This document shows positions 1 through 11,719 of a stretch of 64,000 bases of DNA, piece by piece (the first letter of the stretch is position 1; every line of letters starts with the position of its first letter). The position numbers were made by a program, and so were the translations under genes. The notes below the pieces were generated by a model. It ran no database searches. It was not told where the DNA came from and saw only the letters and a list, made by a program, of their open reading frames with translations. Source of the DNA: Temnopleurus reevesii. Its lineage: Eukaryota; Echinodermata; Echinoidea; Temnopleuroida; Temnopleuridae. Location of the stretch: assembly GCA_036244855.1 (NCBI GenBank), contig BQKZ01002522.1, positions 8,194-72,193 on the forward strand. The letters are read 5' to 3'.

Positions 1-875
1 ACAGAGCACGTGGAGAATGACATAATTTCGCTTTTAACCGGTTTGAGGTTATCATATTAGTTTTCCCTTGTCTACACAAGTCACGTTGTGCTTTGTTTGT
101 AACATAATATTATTTTAATCATTCATTTTTCCAAATTGAAGTTTTTTGCAAGTACTCGATATTCGCTTTAAACCAACACTGATATCTTGATTACACATGG
201 ACATTTTTCACAATAAGTACAACTTATAAACAAAATTGTTTGAAAATTCTTGTCACCACATCCTTTTCCTGAAAACATTAAAGTGTGTAGCTTGTAGTAC
301 AGGAGAATTACACAGATTTTTATATCTAACATGTGACTTCACCATTAGAAATTCTATTTAAAAACAGTGTTGAGCATTTACAACATGTAGTGCATATTGC
401 TATTCAATAATATTTTCTAGTATTCATTTTTCAGCATGCAAGTAACCAGAGACCACGCCTTAAATGCAAGGAGTTAATTATAAACCATATTCTCTATTTC
501 ATCAGAACACCATTGGTCCCAGTCACATGAAAGCCCCAATTCAAAACAATTGTTAGTCCAGATGAGTCCTATATTTTCTGAGTAATACATGTAAATGTTT
601 CTCTAAATGAGCAGGGCAATTAATCAGGATAATTACGATGCATCTCGACTAAGTGTAGTGTTGAATTGTACTTAATCAAGGCTTCTAATGTTTTGTGTGA
701 CTGGGTCTTATTAGCTTTAATCGTTTAAGTTTTTGTTTACAAATCGTGAGTACCTTGAGATAACTACAGAGGGAGTATTTCATCAGGATGGTGCAATATA
801 ACAAAAAATTGGTAAGTCCTCAAATCATATCAAGAAATTTACCCGGGACAGTGTGTTTTCTGACACCTTCCTTAA

Positions 876-1026
876 GCCCTGGTCACATAGGACCCCGGAA
901 GCAACACGATTCACCCCGACTCGTTGTTCTGAAGCAGTTAAGTGTGAATTAACAAAGAGTCGGGGTGAATTGTGTTGCATCCGGGGTCCTATGTGTCCTA
1001 TGTGTCCTATGTGTCCTATCCGGGGC
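876..1026. repeat. Foldback element with tgtccta tandem tail
   Basis: The left arm (gccctggtcacataggaccc, continuing to about 926) is the reverse complement of the segment 955-1003. The right side has expanded into repeats of tgtccta. The hairpin shape suggests a MITE. A truncated version of the tgtccta repeat follows the n at 1323. Confidence 0.6.
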
Positions 1027-1602
1027 TTTTATAGACTATTGCAAAATGAGAATAGTTCCTGATTTTGTGATCATCTTCAAGAGTTACCAATTTAGTGATC
1101 ACTGATGCCTAGATGTCTAAGACCCCGTTTACACCGACTTTTAGACCGGCCCGAGGCCGGCCTCAGGCCGGCCTATTTTTTGGTGTAAACGCTCGCTGGC
1201 CCAATTGCGGTACCAAATGCCGGCCTACTTTTGGACTACCTCTTGAGGTTGTCTCGGGCGGGCCTCGGGCCAGCCTAGTTTTGGTGTAAACGCTCGCTGG
1301 CCCAATTGCGGTACCAAAAGCGNCCTATGTGTCCTAATGTGTCCTATCCGGGGCCCTGGGCCCTATTGCATGAAAAGTTGCGTTTTAACGCAAGTCAGAA
1401 AATCTAACGCAACTCCATTTTCAACCAATCAGGAGTGCGCATTTAGGACTTGCGTTTAATTTTCTGAGTTGCGTTAAAACGCAACTTTTTATGCAATAGG
1501 GCCCAGGGCTTTAGACTATTGCAAAATGAGGTTAGTTCCTGATTTTGTGATCATCTTCAAGAGTTACCAATTTAGTGATCACTGATGCCTAGATGTCTAA
1601 AA
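1024..1602. repeat. Duplicated segment around single n at 1323 (probable allelic contig join)
   Basis: About 80 bases from 1024-1103 (…ttcctgattttgtgatcatc…) recur at 1508-1602 with few differences. Between them are the n at 1323, a GC-rich repeat on the left (1122-1322, with an internal duplicate of ggtgtaaacgctcgctggcc) and a different MITE on the right. This fits two haplotypes carrying different insertions joined end to end. Confidence 0.6.
1353..1508. repeat. Palindromic MITE, long terminal inverted repeats
   Basis: The left end gccctgggccctattgcat, continuing into aaaagttgcgttttaacgca, is matched in inverse at the right end with a single mismatch. About 40 bp of arm surround a short non-coding centre. 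Confidence 0.7.
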
Positions 1603-2125
1603 AAAACTGGGAGCATACCAGTTGTCTCAGAACATAGGCACCAAAACTGCCCAATTTGATAACTTATATTTTTTTTTATTAGGTCTTCTTTATACAGGGT
1701 AGCCCTTTCAATAATGAAATTGATCTTCCAAGGGGCCCTGTACATAAAAACTTGATCATCTTTTTTTAACTTCAGAAGGATTAACAATCTTTCTTTTCAT
1801 AATATCAAACTTTCTTTTGATAATTTACGATTTAGCATAGAGGATTCTAGTCAAGCATTGTTTTAGCATTATTTACTAGTCGTTATTCAAGTGATTTATA
1901 TTTAACTTTATCAAACAAATGAGAAAAGACATGCTGCTTTGTCAAAAATAGATGATGTTTTAAATGAAGTGCATCAGGTAACATACAACAGTGAGAGAAA
2001 TCAAAAACTCCAATTCAAACGAAGACGCCTTCTCTGGGAAGAGAAAATGAGAAGGCGACTAGTTTTTAACTAGCCTGGGAACCTTGTGTAGGACAAGAAA
2101 GATAGGAGGCAACTTATACAAACTA

Positions 2126-2251
2126 GGGCCTGTAACATAAAATATGCAATTAAACTTACGATAAATATTAATCGTAAGTCTATGGCAAAACATGTACCAT
2201 AAAGCCACGATTGATTTTCAATTTATCGTATCTCCTTTATGTTACAGGCCC
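2126..2251. repeat. PIF/Harbinger-like MITE with 3-bp target duplication
   Basis: The ends are GGGCCTGTAACATAAA and its inverse TTTATGTTACAGGCCC. The element is flanked on both sides by CTA (2123-2125 and 2252-2254). The short GGGCC terminal repeats and a 3-bp duplication fit the Harbinger superfamily, though Harbinger normally duplicates TWA, so the superfamily call is tentative. Confidence 0.6.
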
Positions 2252-3753
2252 CTAGACTTGCAGGATGGTGTCTTGTTTACCTCTTTCGCTACAAAATTTC
2301 AGTTTCCAAATTCCTTCTATCTGTACGGAATAAAGTGCAGGAAATTAGGGGAAGATATGGAATATATAGGGAAAGCATTGTAAGTTTTTACTCTGTGTTC
2401 AGACGGAGAGCATGCACTCTCACCAGCTGAAAACAAGGTCAGAGGCCGTGCAGATTAGCGTACGGTATATTATATGCATACAAGCTTCAGTGGGGGATCC
2501 CCGTATATCCTTGTATGTTTACAGTGACGTCAGCAAGCCGCCAATAGTGGCTTGTCGTTCAATCTGTAGTATGTTATCGCGCCGATGTGAGCGGCGCGCC
2601 GTAGAGAAAGAGTTAAGGCGAGAAGGCGAAAAGGCAAGTGTAAGCTTCCACAACTGTCATAATTTCTGAAACATTAAGGCTTTGGCTCTAAGTGCGAACT
2701 TTAATATTGGGGGAGAAAATGATTAGAGTCATGTGACAAAAATTATTACAAATACAATCATCAAAGCAAGATTTAGATGAAGTTCAGTATGATCAACAAA
2801 TTGTAAACAAAGAACAATTGAGGAGGTTCCTACAGTGTATATGAAAATAAACAAGCATGACATTGACAAAACAAAAAAGAAGACTTAGTAACATGTGGGA
2901 CAATCACGTAGGCCTACTTTACCCTCTTCTATGTTATCAAATTTGCTTAACCAAGTTACTGATTATATAAAATAACCACTCATCGCAAATGTACATCACA
3001 TAAAATTACATCATAGTTCATTTTAGGTACATGTTCAATTACCAAAATTATTCAATGAAACATTTTTTATGTCAATAGTTGAAAACAGGTTTAATTGATA
3101 AATGCACTTTGTCTTGTGTTATATCTATTTGACTACAAGTAGTCAATTTCCTCACATTATCCATCGATAAAACCATGATCTGCTAATAATAAAAAAAATC
3201 TCATTAATACTTATTTTGTGCGAACTTTCAGGACTGATATATTCTTAAGTTTGTTCAATGATATTTGCATTCCATGCATATCAATCCATGATAAGTGCAT
3301 TATAAATAAGCAGATAACAGATGAAAGAATAGATGGTATGTTTTATCATCTACATTATACACCGCCCATCTTTATAATGAGACCTAAAATTTCACAATGG
3401 GCCTTGCCCTAGAAATATGGAAAATTTGACCCATCCAATTGCATTCTTTGAAAAACTACGCCACTTCGTATCTCATGTAATGACACATTTTTTTAAACAA
3501 AAGATGGTTTTATTGCTAAATTTTTATAAAAATGAAACCCTACACCCAGGTCTAGATCATTCTCTCTTTTTATAAACTGAATGCTTTATTCAATTTTCAG
3601 AAATATCTTGCTATAGTGCCTGCATGATTTCATTCTTCTTTGCATTCTGTTTTTGTCATCAATCTGAATGTCAGGGGGCTTGGTTTGATCATTTTTAACT
3701 CACAAAATCTTAATGTGCGACAATGTCTTTAGGACAGTATATATAGACACCTC

Positions 3754-4001
3754 CACTGCAAAGCACTCATGATAAAATTTAACAACAACTGGAATCTTTA
3801 TATGACCACACCAGAACATCAGTTTGGAATCAAATTAATATAACTAAATGCCGACTGGTGTTCCTCGGGGCCTTAAACAACATCAGTTAGTATTGCATTA
3901 TAATAATGGATTCCAAACTGGTGTTATTATTACACTTTTCTGGTGTGGTCCTATATAAGATTCGGGTTGGTGTTAAATTAAACACCAGCGTTTTTGCAGT
4001 G
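3754..4001. repeat. MITE with ~90-bp imperfect inverted ends (CACTGCAAA…)
   Basis: The left end CACTGCAAAG… and the right end …TTTTTGCAGTG are inverse. Matching continues inward through ggaatctttatatgaccaca and cagtttggaatc against their complements near 3900-3965. Confidence 0.6.
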
Positions 4002-5544
4002 TACGGTTAGTCAGCATCACTTGAGGGTCCTCTTCATACCAACTATTTCTGGAGTATCTTATCAGATTGAAACGAAGGTGTGGCATGGGTCTGTATTTTG
4101 TAAACCCAGCAGCTAGCATGACTACAAATATTTGTTCAATGAGGAAGTCTGAATATTGATGGACTGTTGGACTATAGTGTCTTGCACGATCTCATACTTG
4201 ACACATTTATGAGTAAGCAATTTGTGCGTTCAAAATATGCATTAATTCTAATGTTTTGGTTTGCAAAAGGAGTATCCCATACTAGCCAAAGAAGAGTAAA
4301 GAAAAGAAAAGTTGAAATAGGCTGCCCTCAACCAACTAACCAACCCTCTGAAGTTGTTTTGGCCCAACCTGAATTTTTTCTTCAACTTCATTCAAATTTA
4401 AATATCCAGAGAAATTCATAAATAAATATAAAAATATAATAATAATAATAATAATAATTGTACATTTATATTGCGCAATTTCTATAGGGATATACTCAAC
4501 TGCGCATAACAAGCAATCATGATAACATTAAACAATAGTAGTATAGTACATGTAATATAAAAATATGGTATTAAAGAGTCATTAATAATAGATTTCTTGA
4601 TTTTAAGTCATTATTTTCCAAACGACATAAATACTTGTTTATTTCTGGGGAATATATTACTTTGGGGGAATTTCTGACGTCCTGGTAAATTACTTAATTG
4701 GACAGCTTTTATGCAGATTTGACAATCGACTGTTCAAAAATGACATTCTTGGGCAGCAAATCTATTTTTTGGCCTTTGTAAATGAGAAAGTTGGGTGAAA
4801 GGGCATGATTCTTGTAGCAATATTTGCAAGCATTACATAATAAATTATACAGTTACTCAAAATGGTATCGCTATGGCACTGTTGCTATAAAGCTTAAACC
4901 ATGTAAGTTGCATTTTGATAAAGAGAACATGTTGTGTCAAGTGTATATAAAGTGAGCACTTGGAAAATCATATGCATAAACTCAATGAATTTGTAATAAA
5001 TATACCACAGATAGCGTAGCAACTGCCCAGATTGTCATTAGAAACTGAATACATTGACAAGTGTATCTTTTTTTCAGTCTTTGCAGCATTGTTAGGCCTA
5101 CATGTATAGAAAATTACAGGAACAAGAAACCACAAATTCTCAATAACACTTCTACAAACTGTTTTACCATAAATTATACATGTAAAGTGATGAAAGCTAA
5201 ATAGCAAATAACAACATTCCGAAGATCCCAACATTTTTTTAGGAAAAAACATGTTTGGTCTTTTTAGGACCATTGTATTGACTGGCATCTCAAAAGGAAA
5301 TCATAAAAGATTTTCACACCCTTATAACCGTTGATGACTTATAAGTAATTACTGAGGGCATGTAAAAAGATTACAAAATCAGACCTGCACTCCATTGTCA
5401 TAGAAATTCATTTGTTAGAAGAATTTGGTTCAGCCATTTGATTATTCATAATGTTCACATTCTAATCTCTGATCCAACCGCGAATACTGGATGGTGTCTC
5501 GGGCTACATCAAATAAAAAAAAATTGGCTGCATGGAGGGACATA

Positions 5545-5729
5545 GGGAGTGTTGCTAAAAAGTTAAAATAAATTGCAAGTTGCACCTGATCAGAATGCAT
5601 CAATAAAAAAAAATCTTTTTAACGTGTGCCTTGTGAGAGGTGCACATTATGCATGAATGAACATGCATCTTACAATTTGCAATTGATTTGCATTTAATGA
5701 TATTAATTGCAACTTTCTCGCAACACCCC
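5545..5729. repeat. MITE, GGGGTGTTGCT family, copy 1
   Basis: The ends are gggagtgttgctaaaaag and the inverse ctttctcgcaacacccc, with internal tracts of ttgcaa on both sides. The same family recurs at 33481, 34469, 36050 and 62618. Confidence 0.6.
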
Positions 5730-6088
5730 AAATTTCTAAAATGAATGTTATTAGAATGGCGAATGGCTAATAGCCAGTGACAATCTGACTGGGGTATAAA
5801 TAATAGTTACTAAGATGCTCAGTGGAGGCATGCTTATAACACAATAGTTTGGTTCACACTTAGAGCCGAAAACTTCTGATTTTAGAAACTACCGAAGCTT
5901 ATTCATGCAGAACAAAGCTGAGTTAGTGCTACCAAGTTGCCTTCTTGACTTAAACATGGCTCCAAAGCAATTTTGTACAAGTCACCTTCTCACTTTCTCG
6001 CCGAGACAAGGCACAAGGCAATCTTAACATGTTATCTTTGCGCTGCACATAAGCTTCTGTAGGATTGTCATAGTTTCTGAAACTCTAA

Positions 6089-6355
6089 GGCCCGTATTCC
6101 GATAGCGAGGTTTAAGTTAACCCTGGTCTAAATCTGTGGTTTAAGTATGGAGAGCCAAAAGAGGCTTGAATCTATAATAGTCGATGTTTAATTTACCAGC
6201 ACATTTGGCACTCATATTAGTCAAAACTGGGAAAAGAGAGCAGTTAACATACAAATTATTCATTGTAAATAAAATTTTGGTACTTTTGGCTACCCATACT
6301 TAAACCACAGATTTAGACCAGGGTTAACTTAAACCTCGCTATCGGAATACGGGCC
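6089..6355. repeat. Harbinger-like MITE nested in another repeat
   Basis: Perfect 19-bp ends (ggcccgtattccgatagcg and its inverse) extend to about 60 bp of inverted match (…ccctggtctaaatctgtgg…). The element is flanked by TAA on both sides (6086-6088 and 6356-6358). It interrupts a second repeat whose uninterrupted form is seen at about 2660-2700 (aaacattaaggctttggctc). Confidence 0.75.
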
Positions 6356-7082
6356 TAAGGTTTTGGCTCTCCGTGTGAACCCTGCTATATTAGAAAGCTA
6401 AATAGGATGGTTTCTATTGGCTAAAGGGCTTTGTAAATACCAGGATGGTAGCACCTTTTTGTGAACATCTAAGCATGTACCTCAAAATGGATCGCAATAC
6501 TGACTCAGCAAAGTGCTTTGTCATTCATGATTACACCATTGTTTACACTATCCTTGAAAGTTCATCATGAATTTTGGTCAGATCTTGGCGACTGATACCC
6601 CCGTCATGCTTATAGGGTCACTTTGTACACAAAATTTCACATTTTCCTTATTCAAAAGAAAAGTCGACAGAATTTTGTTTGGGGTTTGAATATAATATAT
6701 AGCCAATGATTTCAGAATGAATGATAGTTATTCATCATATAAAATATGATATTGATCCATTTATATTAAATCTTTGTACAAAGTGAATGGGAGTTCTCCA
6801 TGTTGCGATAAATGCACAGATTACATGTATGCAACAGTTGCCAACTCAAGGACGTCTATCACAGGTGGAAATGAAAACTTAAAAAAAATCATAACTTTTG
6901 AATGGACCATCTGACTTTGCAGAAATTGTCAGTTTGTTCATCTCATTTTTCTCCATTCACTGACAGAACATCAATGTCTGGCAGAAGTTTCCTATGAGTG
7001 GGAGGGCAAGGTCTGTCTGCTCCTGCCTGATACAAAGCATTAACGGCCCACACCACAATGCCAAAAAGAGATGTTACAATAG

Positions 7083-7601
7083 TTAAAGCCCAAGTATAGT
7101 TTTGGTAAAAGCGAATATTTTTATCGCCAAATTTTGTCTTCAAATCTACTTAAAAAGAAACATGATATTATGAACATGTTCTACAAAAGATTGTACGAAA
7201 AATTAAAAAGTTTTGGAAAAGTTATAACATAAAGTGTGGAAACTATTTTAGCATCGTAGCCCCCGACGCAAATTCAATATTTTCTTTTTTGATTAAGGAC
7301 AGCTTCTCATGAACAGAATTGGATAAAAAATTCAGAATTTATTCTTTATGTATTCCTTTTTAGCATGCTTTAATAAAATCTTGGAAATAATTTTCTATAT
7401 GCCCGATAAGAAGCAAAATATTGTTATAACCAAGAGAGGGCGCTAAATACGATTTAACGGTCAAATTCAAATTTTCAAAAGAATTCGCTCGTAGAAAAAT
7501 ATGCTATGATCTTGAAATGTGTATAGAAACTATATGTCATGGTATATATTCCCAAAATTCACATTTCTTTAATCTTTACCAAAACTACACATGGGCTTTA
7601 A
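7083..7601. repeat. piggyBac-like MITE with TTAA ends
   Basis: TTAAAGCCCAAGTATAGTTT at the left is inverted at the right end (…AAACTACACATGGGCTTTAA). Both ends carry TTAA, the target duplicated by piggyBac-type transposases. The interior is AT-rich and non-coding. Confidence 0.55.
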
Positions 7602-7920
7602 AGTACTATCTTTCCAAAGACTGGGTCTGCCTAAGAATCTTGATTTGATTCAAAGCAGAAAAAAAATCACTTCAATCTTTTTTTTTATTTATTTGTCTGA
7701 TTTTTCTGCTTTTGATCAAGCAAAATTTTTCTGGCACAGACCAATAAAGGTATAGATCAGTCATTGACATGAAGTGAACTGATGTATGATTACGAATTGC
7801 TTGAGATATGAATGTTTACGAAAAGAGGAGATGATTCTTGCACATATTCTGGCATATTTTTAGTTCAAATGACACAAGTAATGGTTAATAGTATGGACCA
7901 CCAGTAGGATCATTGTCTGT

Positions 7921-8066
7921 TTAGTCTAAAGCCCCCCCCCCCCCAAGTCTAATAATGAATAATATCTCAAACTTCAACTCGTCTCTTGTTAGTTGCATTT
8001 CTCCTTGCTTGAAGACTGGGCCATTTTGGAGGCTAGGAAAACTGGGGGGGGGGGGCTTTTAGGTCT
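7921..8066. repeat. Short element bounded by inverse homopolymer C/G runs
   Basis: ttagtctaaagcccccccc near 7921 and ggggggcttttaggtct near 8050 form imperfect inverted ends about 145 bases apart. This is possibly a small MITE. It sits just downstream of OvoA-like exon 3. Confidence 0.35.
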
Positions 8067-8141
8067 CCCATAACAGATCTTTACTTTTAAATCATGTCAT
8101 CATGCACATTGCCAATAACAATACATTGACCATATACTTAC

Positions 8142-8254
8142 CTCAATCAGTCCTGCCAACATGAGCTTGTTGATGTAAACAACGGCTGTGTGAGCGTAAT
8201 AAAAGATGAGAGGGAGGCGGAGTCTATCTGGTGCCCGGTAAAACGCATCTTCCG
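8142..8254 (-). CDS. ovoA: OvoA-like exon 3 (DinB-like domain)
   Basis: This 113-base exon has acceptor catccag and donor gtaagtat and ends on a complete codon. It encodes EDAFYRAPDRLR followed by LPLIFYYAHTAVVYINKLML. The His in YAHTA is at the place where OvoA/EgtB-type proteins carry a conserved histidine of the iron-binding region (family knowledge; not aligned here). It is the most diagnostic exon of the partial gene. Confidence 0.8.
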
Positions 8255-10850
8255 CTGGATGATGGGAGGAGAGGGATGGGTAAGGAGATAGAATAAAAAA
8301 CTTCATACGCACGGAATTGATTACTTACTATCAATACCACCTGTAGCAATAATTATAATAATGGGTCAATTTATCAACTCTGTAGTCTGTAGACTAGCTC
8401 CTGACAAAATCATGTCACTGGGAATTAGCATGATGGATGTGTCAAATGAAATCTTTGAAAGGTAATTTATCATTTTTGTCTAGACATGAAAAATCTTTTA
8501 CAAATGAGTTTCCCGAAAAAAATTCCAATCCTCACAATACACTATGTAAAATACAATCAATGACACTACACTATCAACGAGAAACACCCTAAACTGAATG
8601 ACATTACTATCTTTTCCAGTTATGCACAATCAATCATATCAAATATTTTAATAATGATCCTATATTATCAATTAAAACCCTAGATAAGAGTCACATTACA
8701 CACTCCAAAAAATCAGTGCAACTGTGACAGATGGAGAATATACTGTATTTCATTTAGTTAACCTCTTGGCCAAGAAAAAATAATGGCTTGGGTTGTCAAG
8801 AATGACTGCTTGAAAAATACCGTCAGTTGGTGGGGGAGGGTAGGTTTTTTTTGGGGGGGAGGGGTACTTTTATTTTTGTAGCACATTACATGTATGACGA
8901 GACAAAGAAAAGAGTGATCAGCCAAAGAACATCTGAAAAAGAATTTTGGTTGTAATTCATATCTTTAGAAAAAAAATTGGTGGGGTCATTTTCAATCAAT
9001 CAATCAATAGTCAATCAATAGAGGACAACCAAACAACTTTTGTTTTTAGGCCTCAGAAAAGGTGTGTACTTTGATATTATTCATTAGAATCAATCGAATT
9101 ACATGTAATATCTATACCACAAACCAGCCTTGAAATAGGTGTGCCATATCAACCTTATATCATGTCATGCATAGTGTGTGGTTTTTAAAGTGAATTAATT
9201 CATCATCGTAACCTCAATATGGATTAATAAACCAGCCTGTGGGTTTACTATAAGATACAGATTCTATACACACTCATTTATACAAATATTGCTCTTGACA
9301 ACCCAAAAGCTTGACCAAGGCTTGCCTGAGGCTTGCCCATCATAGCAACATCTTGAATATAATCTGAATTCCAATTATTATACATCAATCATCACAATTA
9401 TAATGCCAAAGAAAAATATTCATTGGCAAGAATCATGCAAAAATTGTGTATTTATTGATAAACCAGCATATTCATCATGGATGTCGAGGATGAGCGGAGT
9501 CATTGAAAAGAGTATTGACCTTGCCTAGTAATAGAAAGATTATCAAATAAAAGCACTACAAAAGAAATGTACAGATATGTACAGATTGACATCTTTTTCA
9601 CAAAGGCCTGGGACAAAATAAATGACAGCCATTCAATGCCAAGATGGACACAGAAGAAATTTCTATCTGTCTTATCCTGCAGAAAATGTTAAACGAGAGT
9701 TACAACTCGGACTTTCTTTTGAAATCATGAAGCTCGTGTGAATGCTTGAATGAATTATTTTACTATTTTCCAATCATTTATCCCTTATGCTCACAATGCA
9801 TAGTTCCTTGGGTTTCCTTTGACATGTTTATGATAATTCATTTACAATAGTTTGAATTAAGCTTATATAATAGATGTTGCTATGACGGACAAGCCTCGGG
9901 CAAGCTTTTGGGTTGTCAAGAGCAACCTTTGTGTCTATGCATAGAGGATTGAGATATAAACAGGGTTTGAATTTATGGTTAGCTTTCCAAAAAAAGAATT
10001 ATGGCATACTAAATATTTTATTTCCTTTCCTTTTTGTAATTCAGTCCAAAAAACAATGCTATTCTTTATAACAAACAGAAAATATACTCACTTTTCAATG
10101 CAGCAAATATGCTCTCATTCAAGCTGTAGCTGTTTTCAAAGTATTCAAGGATCTCCCTGCAACAACAAGCAAATATGAAGAAAATCAATCATTTAACACT
10201 TACGTGTATAGTACTCAGAGTTGCTGATCACAAGTATGACCATCAGAGGCAGGATCACGATATCATTGATAATTTAAAAACTATGAACTTTTGAATGGAT
10301 TTTGCTCAAAATTTCAGTTCTCAAACACAACTTTGCTTATTGCATGCATCCCTATCAGAGGCAGGATCATGCTATAATTTGAAAATTCTAAACTTTCACA
10401 TGGATTGTCCGAATCTGCTCAAATTTTCAGTTTGTTAATCTGATTTTTTTTCATTCAATAAAAGCATGATAATCCCAGGAGTAGGTTCCCTTTTGAAGCA
10501 TCATACTTTTGCCCTTGCACTATAGATATCAAATTAAACCTAGAAAACATTATTCTTATGCAGGGTATAATTTACAGTTGAACCTCATTATATTATAACA
10601 AGGCCTTTGGGATCAGGAAAATTCTCATTATTAAAATCTTGCACTTCTCTTGCTTTCTAGGCTAAAATATAAAAGAAAATAATGGGGCCCTATGAAAGAC
10701 ATGAGCTCATAATATATCAGCTAGGTTCTTCATAAAATTTGGTTGGACCGATACTTACTCTTTGCAGCAATTTGAGAGGTCACAAGGTCGTCTAGATTTC
10801 CAGGTGTATGGGCCAGTCAGGATGTCTTCTGGGTTGAGTTCAGTTGCCAT
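8142..10850 (-). CDS. ovoA: OvoA-like 5-histidylcysteine sulfoxide synthase, first three coding exons (partial gene)
   Basis: Three minus-strand exons (10850-10759, 10156-10092, 8254-8142) join in frame into a 90-residue N-terminus. Exon 1 ends two bases into a codon, exon 2 supplies the third base and ends one base into the next codon, and exon 3 supplies the other two. All four internal splice sites are GT/AG. The product begins MATELNPEDILTGPYTW and contains EILEYFENSYSLNESIF and LRLPLIFYYAHTAVVYINKL. I recognise this as the start of the DinB-like iron-binding region of OvoA, the enzyme joining cysteine to histidine in ovothiol synthesis; the family assignment is from memory. OvoA proteins are several times longer, and the sulfatase-modifying-factor-like and methyltransferase parts are not found between 8141 and position 1, so the gene runs off the left edge. 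Other DinB/EgtB-type enzymes are the main alternative. Confidence 0.75.
9289..9930. repeat. Dispersed element with inverted GGCAAGCTT-rich ends
   Basis: Left end ttgctcttgacaacccaaaag… and right end …cttttgggttgtcaagagca are inverse over about 60 bases. Single ends of the same family recur near 16990-17060, 22058-22115 and 24398-24450. It lies in the intron between OvoA-like exons 2 and 3. Confidence 0.6.
10092..10156 (-). CDS. ovoA: OvoA-like exon 2
   Basis: This 65-base exon lies between a ttgttgcag acceptor and a gtgagtat donor. It encodes EILEYFENSYSLNESIF followed by AALK, the helix that opens the DinB-like domain in OvoA. Both of its split codons match the neighbouring exons. Confidence 0.75.
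10230..10480. repeat. Dispersed 'caaaagttatga' repeat fragment
   Basis: The segment contains phrases such as aacttttgaatggattttgc and tcaaaatttcagttctcaaa. In either orientation these recur at 6830-6960, 29446-29645 and 33780-33942. It is non-coding and lies within the first OvoA-like intron. Confidence 0.45.
10572..10640. repeat. Single end of a pogo-like MITE
   Basis: acagttgaacctcattatat followed by tataacaaggcctttgggat resembles the terminal repeats at 16198 and 60067. Confidence 0.4.
10759..10850 (-). CDS. ovoA: OvoA-like exon 1 (start codon exon)
   Basis: ATG is at 10850-10848 on the minus strand, followed by 30 codons plus two bases, then a consensus donor (gtaagtat). It encodes the short N-terminal segment MATELNPEDILTGPYTW and a cysteine-rich end (two adjacent Cys at residues 28-29). 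The start is the first ATG in this frame and the context ccATGG is favourable. Confidence 0.75.
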
Positions 10851-11477
10851 GGTTACTTGATGCTTCAAATAAGTGTATGTAGTGCAGGGAGATAAAAAAA
10901 AAAGTAAGCATGAGATAAATATCAGGCATTCTACCAATGGACACTTCAAAGATAACCCTGACCTGAAATTTGGGGTTTATATTCTTTTCTTTCCTTTTCA
11001 CTCAAATGACAACTGTATCAGTGAAACTATGCATGTAGATAAAGAGATAAAGATGTGAAATATATCCTGAAAATTGATTGACTAAAAGTGTAAAAAGATG
11101 TGCCTAAATCTTAATTTCTTGGTTCAGATTTTTCAGATTCAGATATTTTTTTATTTTTCACTCAAATCATAACAATTACAATTTAACGTAAACATGCATG
11201 AATATAAACGAGAAAAAAAATATATAAATTGTAAGACAAAATAACAAATGTTAAACATTATCACATATGGTACAAATATATAAACTCGTTACATTTGAAA
11301 TTATATTGAGGAAAAACAGAGGTATCCAAAGAAAAGCATAGCTTGTTTGGATATGGATACCTCAAAGAAACATTAAACTTAAATATATTCTTATTTCTTT
11401 CATTTTATATAGTACAAAAATAAAATATCATGTTTATCTCATGTCTAATTGTGGGGAAAGAGTGAGGAGGAGAAGAA

Positions 11478-11504
11478 GAAGAGAGAGAGAGAGAGAGAGA
11501 GAAA
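11478..11504. repeat. (GA)n microsatellite
   Basis: A run of gagagaga about 25 bases long. Confidence 0.9.
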
Positions 11505-11601
11505 GAGGGATACAGAATACATGTGCAAAAGAGAGAAGGTGGTTGGTGCAAGCCGCTAAATTTACAAATTATATGAAGATAAAATGTGGTTTTTTTAGCT
11601 T

Positions 11602-11719
11602 AAATTTGAAGGTGTTAAAACTTATTGAATTTATAATGTTGCTACTTAGTGAATTCCAGTAAATTTGAAGGTGTTAAAACTTATTGAATTTATAATGTTG
11701 CTACTTAGTGAATTCCAGT
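11602..11719. repeat. Exact 59-bp tandem duplication
   Basis: Unit 11602-11660 (beginning aaatttgaaggtgttaaaac) is repeated without change at 11661-11719, implying a very recent event or an assembly slip. Confidence 0.85.

Larger units (their letters stand above)
1..8141. other. Repeat-rich non-coding stretch, probably ovoA intron
   Basis: No exon with coding character and usable splice sites was found on either strand. The next expected OvoA segment is not visible. The stretch holds several foldback/MITE elements listed separately (876-1026, 1353-1508, 2126-2251, 3754-4001, 5545-5729, 6089-6355, 7083-7601) and is otherwise featureless AT-rich DNA. If the minus-strand gene continues leftward, this is intron. 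Confidence 0.5.

Noticed and set aside
6943..7143. 66-codon minus-strand frame with a transmembrane-like stretch
   Set aside because: It runs across a dispersed repeat (caaaagttatga family) and the end of the 7083-7601 MITE. It has no splice phase with the OvoA-like exons and no OvoA similarity.
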